Assembly: GCA_028276405.1 (NCBI GenBank)
Contig: JAPYWJ010000012.1
Coordinates: 1-34,474 of the forward strand
Reading direction: 5' to 3'
Origin: Hydrogenobacter sp.
Lineage (GTDB): Bacteria > Aquificota > Aquificia > Aquificales > Aquificaceae
Length of the DNA stretch: 34,474 bases
Of this stretch, positions 24,172-32,242 are shown one piece after another. The notes under the pieces were generated by a model that saw only the letters and a list, made by a program, of their open reading frames with translations, had not been told where the DNA came from and made no database searches. Each line of letters opens with the position of its first letter. Position 1 is the stretch's first letter. The translations under genes were made by a program, and so were the position numbers.

Positions 24172-25502
24172 GAGTGTTTATCTTTGCAATACTTAATGGC
24201 GTTTTGCTTTATCTTCCCTTTTCCCGCTACGAGCTTTGGTTTTTAATCCTTCCTGCACTTTTAATGCTTTTGAAGACTCCAAATCACAAGCATTACTTTT
24301 TAGCAGGCTTTACCTTCTTTTTCATGTCTTTGAAATGTGTCAACATAGCAAGCATACAATACGGAGGTGTTAATCCCTTTCTGGCTTACGCTTTGTTTTC
24401 CGTCTTTGTCCTTTTCCTTACCCTTTATCAAATGAACCTACCCTTGATGTTATGGAAAAAGCTAAGCGCTGAAAGGTTATGGACCTTACCCATCTTTTAC
24501 TCTCTGTTTGAGGTAATAAGGTCTTATCTACCTTACGGTGGTTTTCCTTGGCTCCTAGTGGGTGAGATGTCTGCAGACATGCCCATTATAAAGTATTCAC
24601 TGCGCTTCTTTACCGTTTACGGTGAAAGCCTTCTCCTATGGTACATAGCTTACTTTCTCTTTAAAAGAAAAGCATTACCACTACTTTCTTTACTGCTGTT
24701 TGTTTTTTTGACGGGTTTGTATGCTAAACATAAGCTTTTAAAAGAGCTTAGCTCTGCAGTTTCCATAAAGGTAGCCTTAGTGCAAACAGCCATACCTCAG
24801 GAAGACAAACTCAGCGAAAAGAGTTTTAAAAAACATACAAAAGAGATGCTCTCTTTGGTAAGGTCTGCTCTAAAGGAAAAGCCTGATCTGATAGTGCTCC
24901 CAGAATCCGCTTTTCCTTTCTTTTTTTCTGATGAATTTGACAAGGACAGAAACGAGATGTTTGAACTTAGTTTCCAAGCGCCTCTGCTGGTGGGTCTTAT
25001 AGACATAAGGGAGGGTGTCAAACCGTACAACTCTGCCTATTTAATAAAGGATGGTCAATTAGTAGGCTACTACGACAAGATAAGACTTTTTCCCATTGGT
25101 GAGTATGTACCCTTCCCTTTTGCTTTCTTGAAAGATGTTTTTTCCGCGATAGGTGGCATAGACTACACACCGGGCAAAATTTGGAAACCTCTTACTTATA
25201 AAGACATAAGAGTAGCTACCCCCATCTGTTTTGAAGTAGCTTATTGGGACTTAGTTAAAAAACTATCAAAAGAAGCAAACCTTATAGCAGTTATCACTAA
25301 CGATGGGTGGTTTAACAACAGCGACTGCACCCACCAACACTTTACTTGGGCAAGAGTAAGAGCCTTAGAGAACGCAAAGTTTGTCCTTTGGATAAACAAT
25401 TCAGGAGACACAGCAGTGATAGACCCCTCAGGGAAGGTGCTAAAAAAATTACCATACATGAAAAGAGGCATCCTTATATATGAGGTTAAGCTGTTAGGTT
25501 AG
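24168..25502 (+). CDS. lnt: Apolipoprotein N-acyltransferase
   Basis: The 444-residue protein acylates the N-terminal Cys of lipoproteins in the inner membrane. Residues 1-190 hold about five to six membrane segments. The nitrilase-like domain follows with Glu246 (VLPESAFPF), Lys304 (YYDKIRLFPIGEYVPFP) and Cys354 (TPICFEVAYWD), the catalytic triad in the usual order, plus NDGWF. The protein ends soon after the nitrilase domain, without the last membrane helix present in E. coli Lnt (512 residues). The start overlaps truB as ATGA. The stop overlaps the convergent PLD-HerA gene by 4 bases. Confidence 0.94.
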   Translation: MRVFIFAILNGVLLYLPFSRYELWFLILPALLMLLKTPNHKHYFLAGFTFFFMSLKCVNIASIQYGGVNPFLAYALFSVFVLFLTLYQMNLPLMLWKKLSAERLWTLPIFYSLFEVIRSYLPYGGFPWLLVGEMSADMPIIKYSLRFFTVYGESLLLWYIAYFLFKRKALPLLSLLLFVFLTGLYAKHKLLKELSSAVSIKVALVQTAIPQEDKLSEKSFKKHTKEMLSLVRSALKEKPDLIVLPESAFPFFFSDEFDKDRNEMFELSFQAPLLVGLIDIREGVKPYNSAYLIKDGQLVGYYDKIRLFPIGEYVPFPFAFLKDVFSAIGGIDYTPGKIWKPLTYKDIRVATPICFEVAYWDLVKKLSKEANLIAVITNDGWFNNSDCTHQHFTWARVRALENAKFVLWINNSGDTAVIDPSGKVLKKLPYMKRGILIYEVKLLG

Positions 25503-27373
25503 AGTTCTATACTTACTAGCATGCTGAAAGGGACTGCAATACCACTGAGGAAGAGTGTTCCAGGTCTTAAGGAGGGCAAAAGCCTGAGGAGTTCCATCTG
25601 CCCTTCTCCGAAAAATACAGAAACTGCATCAAGGTCGTTTTTGGTTATAAGCCTGAAAACTGCCTGAGTGTTCAGCTGAGAAAGTATGTACTTACTTATA
25701 TTAGCAGGCCTCTGGGTTATGGCTATAAGACCAACACCAAACTTTCTACCTTCTAAAGCTATCCTTTTTGCCATTAGGTAAGACAAGTTTTCTCTGCCAA
25801 AAGGTACATCTAAAGCACCCCTCTCTGGAGCAAAGTTATGAGCTTCTTCAAGTATCACAAGTCTTTTTTTGCCATCAAGCCTTGAAAGTATAAAAACCTC
25901 CTTCATGAGTAATCCTGCCATGTTTATTCTGGCATCAAGGTTGAGCACATCTTTAAAGTCAAATATAACTATATTCTTGTTTGAGCTCAGCCCCTTAAGA
26001 AGCATAAGGTAAACATCTTTCTGATTTTTTACAGAGGCAGAACCAAAATCCCGCATAATAGTGTTGAGGAAATCCTCTACATGGCTCTTTAAAGAGGCAG
26101 GAGCTGATGAAATAAGAAGGTCCTCCAAGTTCATCTCTTTGTAGCATATAAGCTCAAGGTCTGGTTTGAGATGCTTTCTGAGGTTTGTGAAGAATGCTTT
26201 TTCTTCTGTTGTTCTTTCTTCTAAGCCTATACCGTAGGTCCTAAGTATGTCTTTTAGGTCTTCTGCTTGAATAGGAAAGAGGGTATAAGGGATCTTTATA
26301 TACTCTATGCTTTCTTTATTCACTTTTAGTTTCTCGTAATACTCGCCAAAAACATCGATAACGAAAAACTGAATTCCTTCGTTTTGTGTGTGCTCTATAA
26401 GCCTCCTGATAAATGTGGTCTTACCCGCTCCAGTAGTGCCTATTACTGCCATATGCATACTAGACACCTTTGTTATATCTATATAAACATCAATGTCTGT
26501 GTTGAGCAGTTTTCCTACAAAGGACTTTTTTTCCATAGGGTATCCAGAAAGGTTCATACTCATGATCTTCCGCATGTCTGGATCATCACCTTTTAATCTC
26601 AGAAGTTGTGTTCCAACTTTCAAAGGTTTTAAGGGTACGCCAAAATAACTCTCTTTTTCTTCTTCTTTGATCTTCCTATACTCACACATAACCTTTATTT
26701 CACCTATTCTTAAGTTTCCTGTTTCGTTGGCGTAAGCTTTCAGAAAAGCTATAAGCCAGTCCTTATCTGCAGCCCTTACCCAAAAAGTACTTTCTTCTAA
26801 GCTTTGGGTCTTTACTGTGGTTAGCTTACAAAGTAAAATTCCTTTTTCCGTTGGTGTTTTAAGAAAGCACTGTTCTGGAAGGTCTTCAAGTAGCAAGACA
26901 CGAGATGATAGGGAGTTTTCAGAGGAAAGGACCAATGCGACTGTATCTGGCTGTATCTCTTCAGATTCATCTTTTAGCACTTGGTAAAGGAGAAGAAGTT
27001 CCTTGAGTTTAATAGGGTCTGTGATCTCAACAACTGCTTCAAAGTTCCCCCGCTGTGTTCCTGCATAAGTGAGGTTAGCAGAACCTACAAAGGCTTTACT
27101 GTCATCGATCACAAGGAACTTGGCGTGAAGCCTTGGGTTTAAGTAGATTTTCCCTTTTACATTTCTGACCGCTCTGAACACCCTAAAATCAGTAATGTCC
27201 ATGTCCTTTTTCTCTCCCGCCCTAAGAAAGACCTCTACTTTCACGCCCTGTTTGATACCTTCCAGAAGGTCTTCAAGTATGTCTCCGTTAATCCAAGCAG
27301 ATACTATCTTTACACTTTCCTGAGCGGACTGCAGTGCCTTTTTTAGCTCTTGTATGAGCTCATTACCTTCCAT
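25499..27373 (-). CDS. Fusion of phospholipase D-type nuclease domain and HerA-like ATPase
   Basis: I do not recognise a named family for this 624-residue protein. Residues 1-130 are a single PLD-type domain with one HKD motif: His83, Lys85 and Asp90, then GSAN at 97-100. About 140-300 is a linker that may include a HAS-like beta barrel. About 300-624 is a HerA/FtsK-class ATPase with Walker A GTTGAGKT (312-319), a VIDVFGEY segment (338-345) like the HerA D-hGEY motif, Walker B RLVILEEAHNF (504-513) and AITQRP (551-556) with the probable sensor and arginine finger. HerA pumps DNA for a nuclease, normally separate NurA. Here a nuclease-like domain is built in. It is the last gene of the ilvE operon, 4 bases after the GNAT gene. 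Confidence 0.8.
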   Translation of the reverse strand: MEGNELIQELKKALQSAQESVKIVSAWINGDILEDLLEGIKQGVKVEVFLRAGEKKDMDITDFRVFRAVRNVKGKIYLNPRLHAKFLVIDDSKAFVGSANLTYAGTQRGNFEAVVEITDPIKLKELLLLYQVLKDESEEIQPDTVALVLSSENSLSSRVLLLEDLPEQCFLKTPTEKGILLCKLTTVKTQSLEESTFWVRAADKDWLIAFLKAYANETGNLRIGEIKVMCEYRKIKEEEKESYFGVPLKPLKVGTQLLRLKGDDPDMRKIMSMNLSGYPMEKKSFVGKLLNTDIDVYIDITKVSSMHMAVIGTTGAGKTTFIRRLIEHTQNEGIQFFVIDVFGEYYEKLKVNKESIEYIKIPYTLFPIQAEDLKDILRTYGIGLEERTTEEKAFFTNLRKHLKPDLELICYKEMNLEDLLISSAPASLKSHVEDFLNTIMRDFGSASVKNQKDVYLMLLKGLSSNKNIVIFDFKDVLNLDARINMAGLLMKEVFILSRLDGKKRLVILEEAHNFAPERGALDVPFGRENLSYLMAKRIALEGRKFGVGLIAITQRPANISKYILSQLNTQAVFRLITKNDLDAVSVFFGEGQMELLRLLPSLRPGTLFLSGIAVPFSMLVSIEL

Positions 27374-27377
27374 AGCT

Positions 27378-27863
27378 TTAATTATCTATCTTTTTAACCA
27401 TCCTTATCCAATAATTGAACCTGTCTTTGCTTTCAAAACCAAGAGATCTGTAAAAATTCATAGCGGGATAATTTTCCTCACCCACCCACAACTCAGCAGT
27501 GTCAAGACCTCTGCTTTTGAAGTACTCTATTGCTTTCTCTACAAGAGCTTTCCCTATACCTTTGTTTCTGTAATTTGGAAGTACAACGATCTCATGAATG
27601 GCACCTACTACTTTACCCTCCCTTTTGCTAAACCAGTTTCCATCACTGGCTACAAAACCAACAATCTTACCGTTATGTCTTGCTACAAATATGCCTGCTA
27701 CATCTCTTCTAAAAAGCCAGTTCAAATAAGCCAGCACATCGTCCATGTGCGTGTAAGAATATTCCTCAAGCCCCTTATAGCTTTCTAGATATATCTGTGC
27801 AAGTTCTTGCATGTCTTTTTCCGAAGCTTTCTCTATGGAAAAATCTACCGTTTGCCTCTTCAT
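27378..27863 (-). CDS. GNAT family N-acetyltransferase
   Basis: The 161-residue protein has the GNAT fold in order: an N-terminal strand-helix (FSIEKASEKDMQELAQIY), the beta-bulge strand IHEIVVLPNYRNKGIGKAL holding the acetyl-CoA pyrophosphate loop (RNKGIG, about residues 106-111), and the C-terminal NFYRSLGFE helix-strand found in RimI-like members. It transfers an acetyl group to an amine; the target, whether a protein N terminus or small molecule, is not visible. It overlaps lolA by 4 bases (ATGA) upstream and is 4 bases from the PLD-HerA gene downstream. Confidence 0.88.
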   Translation of the reverse strand: MKRQTVDFSIEKASEKDMQELAQIYLESYKGLEEYSYTHMDDVLAYLNWLFRRDVAGIFVARHNGKIVGFVASDGNWFSKREGKVVGAIHEIVVLPNYRNKGIGKALVEKAIEYFKSRGLDTAELWVGEENYPAMNFYRSLGFESKDRFNYWIRMVKKIDN

Positions 27864-28462
27864 AACTTTTTAACCTTTACACCTTGCGGTAGCTTGATCT
27901 TGAATAAGTCCTCGGAAGGTAAAAAGTTACTGCTCATACTCAAAAATTCTACAGTGGTAGTTGTCCCTTCCTTGTCCTCAACTTTCAAAGACTTTACATT
28001 GTACTCTTCGTCTACTTCTAAGTATACCCTGTAAAACTCATCGTCCTTTAGCCTTGGCTTGAGAACAAGAGTGGTGCTCCTGCCGTTTTTTATCTCTCCT
28101 ATTGGTTCAAAAACCTCGCTTAAAGGTTTAGACAAAAGAAAAAGGGCTTCTACCACTGCGGACCTGTTGTTCTCCACTCTATCTATGATGGCGCTTTCTT
28201 CCTGCGGATAGTAAATGAGTATGTTCTTGCTGTCAGACACTATGATCATGCGCTCAGGCTGTTCATACTCTATCCTAAACTTCCCCCCCTTCTGAGCGTA
28301 AAAGAAGCCTTTGGATATGTCTGGTTTAGGATACCAAGAGTATGACACCTTCTGCACAAAGGATACTCTTAAGGTTTTCATCTGCTCAAGTTTTTTTTCC
28401 AAAAGATGAAAGGTCTGCGCAAAAGACAACAGGGGAAAGATGAGCAATACAAGGTATCTCAT
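27860..28462 (-). CDS. lolA: Outer-membrane lipoprotein carrier protein LolA-like
   Basis: The start chosen is ATG 28462, which overlaps the upstream stop as ATGA and begins a clean signal peptide (MRYLVLLIFPLLSFAQ). A longer frame from 28507 would bury it. The 200-residue protein has the LolA pattern: LEKKLEQMKTLRVSFVQKVSY near the N terminus, KGFFYAQKGGKFRIEYEQPERMIIVSDSKNILIYYP, then a C-terminal half-barrel. LolA ferries lipoproteins across the periplasm to the outer membrane. It complements lnt and the two predicted lipoproteins in this window. Confidence 0.85.
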   Translation of the reverse strand: MRYLVLLIFPLLSFAQTFHLLEKKLEQMKTLRVSFVQKVSYSWYPKPDISKGFFYAQKGGKFRIEYEQPERMIIVSDSKNILIYYPQEESAIIDRVENNRSAVVEALFLLSKPLSEVFEPIGEIKNGRSTTLVLKPRLKDDEFYRVYLEVDEEYNVKSLKVEDKEGTTTTVEFLSMSSNFLPSEDLFKIKLPQGVKVKKL

Positions 28463-29532
28463 AGCCTGTGAAACCTCCTTAAAAAGGATAAGATAAGCTC
28501 GTACCAAACAATGACCATATCCCAGTTTATAGCCTCTGTGTTGTCATAGAAAGTGTGATTTATGGTAAAAGGTTCAGAACTCAAAAAAAGAGTCTGCACG
28601 CCTTTTTTTTTGAAAGGTATGTGATCGCTTTTTGCAGAGTTTTTAATAACAAAAGGTATGTCTATTTTCATTTCCTGAGTGTGCCTTAAAAACATCTCTG
28701 TGATGCGCTCACCGTTATATCCTTCTGCGTCTTTGTATATGACTGCTGGATGGTGCCAACCTATAGTATCCAAATTTATGCAGTAGTAAGTGTGTTTTAT
28801 ACCTTTATTCACATGGAAATTTGAACCTTCAAGTCCTAACACTTGGGCATCAGTAAGGAGAAACCTTATCCTATAAGGTATGTTGAAGTTTTTCTTGAGT
28901 TCGTCCGCCAAGAAAAGTAGCAGTAAAAAACCTACTCCGTTATTTACCGCACCAAACACCTCGGGTGCAGTATCCATATGTGCGGTTAAGTAAATAATTG
29001 GACCTCTTCCCACCTCAAAAAGTATGTTGCTACAGAGGATCTTCTCTTTCTTGGTCTTTACCGTGAGCTTCACATGAGCATCTTCTATGTGCTGAACATC
29101 CTCAAGCTTTATGTTTACGACGGGAATACTTGCTGTCTGTATACCACCATAGTAGTAAAGGTTAATCCTGTCCAAGTAAGTGATGCAAGCCTTTACACCC
29201 TCCCCCTTAAAGTCTGTACCTTCTTCTGATACTCTAAGAAGAGCCATATCTCCCTCTATGGGTTCTTTTTTCACATAGCCTTCGTAAACTCCACTTGGAC
29301 TTCCTGAGTAAGGAACAGCTTTTATGATAGTATTCCCAACTTTAAGGGTTGCCTCTACCGGAAGAAGTTTTTCTATATAAAAAAACTCTTCCCAGTATTT
29401 TATTCCTCTGTGTCTTAGCCACTTTTTTACGCTCCTCTTTGCAGTAGCGTTTCCCTCGCTTCCAGATAATCTGTTTATCCTTAAGATTTCATCTGCCAAG
29501 TGCTGAAATTCTTCCAAAGTTTCACTTCTCAT
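28459..29532 (-). CDS. M28 peptidase-like protein with altered active site
   Basis: The 357-residue protein has an M28 (aminopeptidase S/Y) fold with an inserted PA-like segment (about 65-160). The first zinc motif is intact (AHMD, His185-Asp187), as are Asp255 in NLDTIGW and His326 in NHTFYDN. But the bridging Asp of the usual GAxDN motif is Asn197 (GAVNNG). The usual Glu-Glu pair before GLxGS, general base and metal ligand, is Gln230-Val231 (DAQVLGLEGS). No signal peptide is seen, so it is probably cytoplasmic. It could be a non-catalytic relative or have a new activity. It overlaps ilvE by 11 bases and lolA by 4. Confidence 0.8.
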   Translation of the reverse strand: MRSETLEEFQHLADEILRINRLSGSEGNATAKRSVKKWLRHRGIKYWEEFFYIEKLLPVEATLKVGNTIIKAVPYSGSPSGVYEGYVKKEPIEGDMALLRVSEEGTDFKGEGVKACITYLDRINLYYYGGIQTASIPVVNIKLEDVQHIEDAHVKLTVKTKKEKILCSNILFEVGRGPIIYLTAHMDTAPEVFGAVNNGVGFLLLLFLADELKKNFNIPYRIRFLLTDAQVLGLEGSNFHVNKGIKHTYYCINLDTIGWHHPAVIYKDAEGYNGERITEMFLRHTQEMKIDIPFVIKNSAKSDHIPFKKKGVQTLFLSSEPFTINHTFYDNTEAINWDMVIVWYELILSFLRRFHRL

Positions 29533-30439
29533 AAACGGGCGTAAGCCAGACTTTGTATCTTTCTATGTTGCCCCTAACTGCATTAAAGTAAAGCTCTTGA
29601 AGTTCTCTGGTTATTATTCCCACATCACCCCTGCCTACTTTCCTGTTGTCCACCTCTATTATTGGAGTTACTTCTGCAGCAGTACCAGTCATGAAAAGCT
29701 CATCAGCAACGTACAGCTCGCTCCTTGCAACAGGTCTCTCTTCTACCTCTACCAAAAGCTCCTTTTTGAGAAGTTTTATGACCGCGCTTCTGGTGATACC
29801 CTCAAGTATGTGTTCCGAGTATGACGGGGTTATTGCCTTTGTGCCTCTTATGAGGAATATGTTTTCTCCAGAGCCTTCTGCAATAAATCCGTGCTGGTTG
29901 AGCATTATAGCTTCGTCGTATCCACCAAGAAGAGCTTCAGTTTTTGCTAAAGCGCTGTTTACATACGCACCCGCTACCTTCCACCTTGAAGGTATGGCGT
30001 TATCGTCGTTCCTCCTCCAAGAAGAAACCTTTACCCTTATACCCTTTGATGTATCTAAGTATCTACCAAAGTTGTAAGTGTATATGGCAACATCAGGTGT
30101 AAAGCCAATAAGCTTGGGGGTGAGTGCAAGGTCCTTAAAGTAAGCTATGGGTCTTATGTAAACATCCCATCTTATTTCACTTTTTCTGAGTATCTCTTTA
30201 GTGATTTCCACAAGCTCCTCTGCAGTGTAAGGAAGCTCCATAAACATAGCTCTTGCATTTTTCAGAAGTCTCTCGTAATGTTCCTTTGCAAAGAGTAGGT
30301 ACAACTGGTGCTCCTTTTCGTTCCAGTATGCTCTTATACCTTCAAACACTGCGGTTCCGTAATGAAAGGAGTTGGTTTTTATATTTATGTTCGCGTTTTC
30401 TACAGGGACTACCTTACCCTCAAAGAAGGCGTATTCCAT
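29522..30439 (-). CDS. ilvE: Branched-chain amino acid aminotransferase
   Basis: The 305-residue fold-type IV PLP enzyme transfers the amino group of glutamate to the keto acids of valine, leucine and isoleucine. Family features are FHYGTAVFEGIRAY near residues 26-38 and the catalytic Lys154 in RWKVAGAYVNS. GYDEAIML, EGSGENIFLI and TRSAVIKL follow, then the MTGTAAEVTPI block that contacts PLP phosphate. It starts at ATG 30439 with no Shine-Dalgarno sequence, a few bases after an extended -10, and heads the five-gene run to the PLD-HerA fusion. Confidence 0.96.
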   Translation of the reverse strand: MEYAFFEGKVVPVENANINIKTNSFHYGTAVFEGIRAYWNEKEHQLYLLFAKEHYERLLKNARAMFMELPYTAEELVEITKEILRKSEIRWDVYIRPIAYFKDLALTPKLIGFTPDVAIYTYNFGRYLDTSKGIRVKVSSWRRNDDNAIPSRWKVAGAYVNSALAKTEALLGGYDEAIMLNQHGFIAEGSGENIFLIRGTKAITPSYSEHILEGITRSAVIKLLKKELLVEVEERPVARSELYVADELFMTGTAAEVTPIIEVDNRKVGRGDVGIITRELQELYFNAVRGNIERYKVWLTPVYEK

Positions 30440-30447
30440 GATGTCTT

Positions 30448-30456
30448 ATTATAGCA
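30448..30456 (-). promoter_or_regulatory. Extended -10 promoter of ilvE (TGCTATAAT)
   Basis: On the minus strand a perfect extended -10, TG-C-TATAAT, ends 8 bases before the ilvE ATG at 30439. The predicted transcription start falls about 2 bases from the start codon, so the mRNA should be practically leaderless. Confidence 0.55.
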
Positions 30457-30465
30457 CAAGCGTTG

Positions 30466-30471
30466 TATAAT
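30466..30471 (+). promoter_or_regulatory. hpf -10 element (TATAAT)
   Basis: TATAAT lies 23 bases before the hpf ATG, followed by an AAGGAGGT ribosome site at 30481-30488. It sits 12 bases from the opposing ilvE -10, in the place where the ilvE -35 region would lie. No clear -35 is seen. Confidence 0.4.
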
Positions 30472-30494
30472 TATTTCACTAAGGAGGTCAGAAA

Positions 30495-31097
30495 ATGAAC
30501 TTGGAGTTTATTGGAAAGGGTATTGAATGGACGGATGCTATGAAAGGCTTTGTGGAGGGCAAATTGGAAAGGCTGTCAAGGTTTTTAAAGGAAGCAGAAG
30601 AAGATCAAGTTGAAGTGGTGGTTACCCTTTCTACTACAAGAGCAAAGCAAAAGGACTTCGCAGGGGATAGCAGACCTACTCTTTACAGGGTAGACATAGA
30701 TATGTATCTCAAAACTTGGGGTGGTGGCAGTGTACACGCATGGGAGGAGGATGTGGATGTGTTTTCTGCACTTGATAGAGTTATGGACGAAGTGGAAAGG
30801 CAGATCATAAAGTTAAAACAGCGCAGACACGAGATAAGAAGAAGGGGAGCAAGGTTAAAAGAAGAGATACTAACAGCAGAGCTGATGCCTTCTGAAGAGA
30901 GGGAGCTTCCCCCTATAATAGAAGAGGAGCTTGTCGTAGAGAAACCCATAAGCCTTGAGGATGCCATCTTTGAGCTAAAAGACACGGGTGTGTACTTCCT
31001 TCCTTTTGTTGATGTGGAAACAGGCACCCTTAAAATACTTTACAGAAAGAGAGGAGGAAACCTTGGCGTCATAAACACCAAGTGTAAGATGCTCTGA
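30495..31097 (+). CDS. hpf: Ribosome hibernation promoting factor, long form
   Basis: The 200-residue protein is a long HPF. The N-terminal domain (about 1-105; MNLEFIGKGIEWTDAMKGFVEGKLERL) binds the 30S decoding region and has the basic helix near KLKQRRHEI. After an acidic linker, a C-terminal dimerisation domain (SLEDAIFELKDTGVYFLPFVD) pairs two ribosomes into inactive 100S particles. Short HPF/YfiA proteins of about 110 residues lack that domain. It has its own promoter and a strong ribosome site. Its TGA directly abuts the convergent lipoprotein stop. Confidence 0.95.
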   Translation: MNLEFIGKGIEWTDAMKGFVEGKLERLSRFLKEAEEDQVEVVVTLSTTRAKQKDFAGDSRPTLYRVDIDMYLKTWGGGSVHAWEEDVDVFSALDRVMDEVERQIIKLKQRRHEIRRRGARLKEEILTAELMPSEERELPPIIEEELVVEKPISLEDAIFELKDTGVYFLPFVDVETGTLKILYRKRGGNLGVINTKCKML

Positions 31098-31487
31098 TCA
31101 GGGGCAAACTTCTTTTTCTTCCACCTTTACGAGTTTACCGTCTTGATAATAATTGGTTTTCACTATCTTACAGTTTCCTCTTGACGCTACTGGCTCCGCA
31201 TAAACCCTTTCTCTTCCATCTTCAGACCTGTATTCCACGGGCCTGTTATTAATTGCAGCTTCTCTTGCCGCTCTTGAGGCTATTTCCGTTATAGTTCCTC
31301 CTAAAACTGCACCGAGTACGCCACCTATAACAGCTCCCCTCCATCTGTTATTTTTGTCTAAAAGTGCTCCCGCTATGGCACCCCCTGCAGCGCCAACACC
31401 TGCTCCCTGATAAGTCCTTTCTGAGGTTACCTGTCCACAACTTACTGCAAACATCACAGGAACCATAAATAGGGCTATCTTTTTCAT
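31098..31487 (-). CDS. Glycine-zipper lipoprotein
   Basis: The start at ATG 31487 is backed by GAGGAGGT with a 6-base spacer, and gives a signal sequence MKKIALFMVPVMFAVSC with probable lipidation at the Cys. A longer frame from 31508 overlaps mqnA and adds seven residues before this. The 129-residue product has two glycine-zipper segments (GAGVGAAGGAIAGALL and GAVIGGVLGAVLGGTI) that form a helical hairpin in or on the membrane. A polar C-terminal part ends with two Cys. Function is unknown; similar proteins are seen in the outer membrane of many Gram-negative bacteria. It follows mqnA by 17 bases. Confidence 0.8.
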   Translation of the reverse strand: MKKIALFMVPVMFAVSCGQVTSERTYQGAGVGAAGGAIAGALLDKNNRWRGAVIGGVLGAVLGGTITEIASRAAREAAINNRPVEYRSEDGRERVYAEPVASRGNCKIVKTNYYQDGKLVKVEEKEVCP

Positions 31488-31504
31488 ACTTGCACCTCCT
31501 CTTT

Positions 31505-32242
31505 TCATTTAGTATAACCTCTTGAATCTAAAAACTTCATGAAAATTTCAAGGGAGGTCAGCTCCTTTTCTCCAAGCCCGTTGTGAAGGCACTTGGTGAA
31601 ATACTCGACAAGTTCTTCTTGCTCAAAACCTTCTATTTCTACCTTTCCTTGTATAAGGTCCTTGAAAAAAGCCTTTTTTGATGCACTGCATAGCTCACTT
31701 ATTCTTTGGGCAAGCCACAGAGGTGCATCTTTCCTTACTATGAAAAGGGCAAAGACAAAGGGCAATTGGTGCTTTTTGTACCACTCATGACCAAGGTCGT
31801 AAATGTAAGGAAACCTACCTCTCTTTTTCTCAAGTAGTGCCTCATCACCTATGAGCAAAAAACAGTCTGCCTTTTGTATTTCTTCCGTATAAATGGGTTT
31901 AAGACCGTATATCTCTTCAAGTACATAAACGCTTAGGTATTTGGAAGTGAGGGAGTTGGGCGTAAGATACACATTTTTAACCTCAGCAATAGGCACTTTG
32001 GAAAAGATCAAAACAGAGCAGGCATATTCCTTAGAGGATATGGAAATGTCAGGCACATAGCTATAGATATGGGGATTTATAATATACTCCGCTGAGGAAA
32101 CTATTCCCGCTTGGATATTTCCTTCTCTTAGCTTAAGTACAAGCTCAGAGGGATGCCCGTATACGAGCTGTATGTTTGGGTCTTCCCACTTGTAAAAAAG
32201 AGGCATGGTGTTTAAGTAAGCAACCTTTCCTACTTTTACCAT
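31505..32242 (-). CDS. mqnA: Chorismate dehydratase
   Basis: The 245-residue protein has the periplasmic-binding-protein-like fold of MqnA. It starts VGKVAYLNTMPLFY and continues with GHPSELVLKLREGNIQAGIVSSAEYI, SISSKEYACSVLIFSK and FLLIGDEAL, all typical of the family. It dehydrates chorismate to 3-enolpyruvylbenzoate, the first committed step of the futalosine menaquinone pathway also served by mqnC at 18627. MqnD is a sister family, but the N-terminal AYLNTMP favours MqnA. It overlaps trpD by 7 bases. Both genes use chorismate-derived precursors. Confidence 0.92.
   Translation of the reverse strand: MVKVGKVAYLNTMPLFYKWEDPNIQLVYGHPSELVLKLREGNIQAGIVSSAEYIINPHIYSYVPDISISSKEYACSVLIFSKVPIAEVKNVYLTPNSLTSKYLSVYVLEEIYGLKPIYTEEIQKADCFLLIGDEALLEKKRGRFPYIYDLGHEWYKKHQLPFVFALFIVRKDAPLWLAQRISELCSASKKAFFKDLIQGKVEIEGFEQEELVEYFTKCLHNGLGEKELTSLEIFMKFLDSRGYTK

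Noticed and set aside
24739-24760. AGCTTTTAAAAG near-palindrome in lnt
   Set aside because: It falls in coding sequence for a charged Lys/Leu stretch in AT-rich DNA and is short enough to arise by chance.
25499-27373. Reading the PLD-HerA gene as a defence island component
   Set aside because: Neighbours are all housekeeping genes in one tight operon with no restriction, toxin or mobile genes, so a defence label is only a possibility and not used in the annotation.
29646-30077. 143-residue frame opposite ilvE
   Set aside because: It is a shadow of ilvE with no recognisable motif.
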